Made by a program: the position numbers and the translations under genes
The notes under the pieces: generated by a model
What the model saw: the letters and a program-made list of their open reading frames with translations, nothing else
What the model was told of the DNA's origin: nothing
The model's database searches: none
Source of the DNA: Bacteroidales bacterium
Lineage (GTDB): Bacteria; Bacteroidota; Bacteroidia; Bacteroidales; UBA4181
NCBI GenBank assembly: GCA_031264715.1
Contig: JAISDP010000064.1
Span: 1 to 8,750 of the forward strand
Length of the DNA: 8,750 nt
Reading direction: 5' to 3'
Shown here: positions 8,286 through 8,750 of the stretch, piece by piece
Numbering within the stretch: position 1 is the stretch's first letter
Layout of the letters: each line of letters starts with the position of its first letter

Positions 8286-8319
8286 AATCGGTAATGGTGC
8301 AAAAAAACGTAGAGCCAAC
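8262..8319 (+). repeat. Short imperfect direct repeat flanking the last intergenic gap
   Basis: The 14-base string aacgtagaaccaac at 8262-8275, encoding NVEPT at the end of the DUF4961-like gene, recurs as aacgtagagccaac at 8306-8319 immediately before the SGNH start, with one mismatch and a 44-base period. In the second copy a small open frame from ATG 8294 would also read NVEPT and stop at the TGA overlapping the SGNH ATG. The role is unknown; it may be a tiny local duplication or chance. Confidence 0.5.
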
Positions 8320-8750
8320 ATGAAAAAAATAATAATAAAACAGGGTATCCTGGCAGTACTGCTGTCCCTGTTCGTAAATTTTCCAGCTTTTGCCCAACAG
8401 GTCGCGCCCTTTCAGGAGGGCGACCGGGCGGTATTTCTGGGTAACAGCATTACCGACGGCGGACATTATCATTCCTATATCTGGCTGTATTACATGACAC
8501 GCTTCCCCGATAATCCGGTTACCATTCTAAATGCGGGTGTCGGCGGCGACCGCGTGCAGGAAATGGTTAAACGGATGGATGAGGATGTGTTTAGCAAACG
8601 TCCTACCGTATTAATGGTGACGTTCGGCATGAACGACAGCGGTTACTTTGAATACAACGGCGATAATGCCGAACAGTACGGAAAAGACCGGCTGGAAGAA
8701 TGTCATACCAATTACCTGCAGTTGGAAAAACGGCTGCAGGCGCTTCCCAA
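8320..8750 (+). CDS. Secreted SGNH/GDSL-family hydrolase, N-terminal part (3' end outside window)
   Basis: The frame opens with ATG at 8320 and runs off the window after 143 residues. A signal peptide of about 25 residues (KQGILAVLLSLFVNFPAFA, then QQ) has an AxA-type cleavage site and no lipobox Cys, so the mature enzyme is probably periplasmic or secreted, unlike the four lipoproteins upstream. SGNH blocks are clear: block I GNSITDGG with nucleophile Ser43; block II NAGVGGD with the oxyanion Gly at about 75; block III GMNDS with Asn105. The catalytic Asp/His block V lies beyond the window end. Block I is GNS rather than the more common GDS. Such enzymes in PULs are usually carbohydrate esterases that remove acetyl or other acyl groups, which would make a decorated glycan accessible to glycosidases such as the GH92 here. 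It follows the previous gene by 34 bases and is likely the same transcript. Substrate is inferred only. Confidence 0.92.
   Translation, partial: MKKIIIKQGILAVLLSLFVNFPAFAQQVAPFQEGDRAVFLGNSITDGGHYHSYIWLYYMTRFPDNPVTILNAGVGGDRVQEMVKRMDEDVFSKRPTVLMVTFGMNDSGYFEYNGDNAEQYGKDRLEECHTNYLQLEKRLQALP

Larger units (their letters stand above)
3..8750 (+). other. Polysaccharide utilization locus segment, probably one operon
   Basis: Seven genes in the same direction are separated by 17, 14, 3, 19, 16 and 34 bases. None of these gaps holds a recognisable promoter, hairpin terminator or regulator site, so a single transcript starting upstream of the window is the simplest reading. The susC/susD pair defines it as a PUL; GH92 and the SGNH hydrolase give the enzymatic content visible here. 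A controlling hybrid two-component system, SusR-like protein or sigma/anti-sigma pair is expected in such loci but is not in this window. The SusC lacks an STN domain, which argues against anti-sigma control through this transporter. Confidence 0.85.

Noticed and set aside
8294..8323. Tiny open frame MVQKNVEPT before the SGNH gene
   Set aside because: Nine residues are too few to call a gene. It is mentioned only with the direct repeat as a possible leader.
8401..8424. Bulged inverted repeat gtcgcgccc / gggcgac
   Set aside because: It is inside the SGNH coding region just after the signal peptide, has a 2-base bulge and no U-tract, so no regulatory role is supported.

Overview
The window is a stretch of a Bacteroidota (most likely Bacteroidales) polysaccharide utilization locus (PUL). 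The evidence is an adjacent susC/susD pair, several short lipoproteins with Cys lipoboxes, A/T-rich start regions without clear Shine-Dalgarno sequences, and a GH92 alpha-mannosidase. The base composition looks intermediate (my impression, not computed). I cannot name the genus. All genes are on the + strand and the gaps between them are only 3 to 34 bases, so the window reads as one continuous operon segment, cut at both ends.

Layout: the C-terminal third of a GH92 alpha-mannosidase (3-695, 5' end outside the window); a SusC-type TonB-dependent outer-membrane transporter (713-3850); its SusD-type surface glycan-binding lipoprotein (3865-5382); a lipoprotein with a fibronectin-III-like domain followed by a beta-propeller resembling DUF5005/DUF4185 (5386-6765); a 154-residue orphan lipoprotein (6785-7249); a 339-residue lipoprotein resembling DUF4961 (7266-8285); and the first 143 residues of a secreted SGNH/GDSL hydrolase (8320 to the window end). 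No RNA gene, mobile element, CRISPR array, terminator or regulator is visible, and no gene-free stretch exceeds 34 bases.

Proposed teamwork (inference from family knowledge): the SusD protein and the three downstream lipoproteins capture, and perhaps cut, a glycan at the cell surface. SusC imports the fragments using TonB energy. GH92 releases alpha-linked mannose, and the SGNH enzyme removes ester groups such as acetyl. The likely substrate is therefore an alpha-mannose-containing, possibly O-acylated glycan, but this is not proven by the sequence. The least understood part is the block 5386-8285, three consecutive lipoproteins of unknown or poorly known function in the position where SusE/SusF-type surface proteins usually lie.
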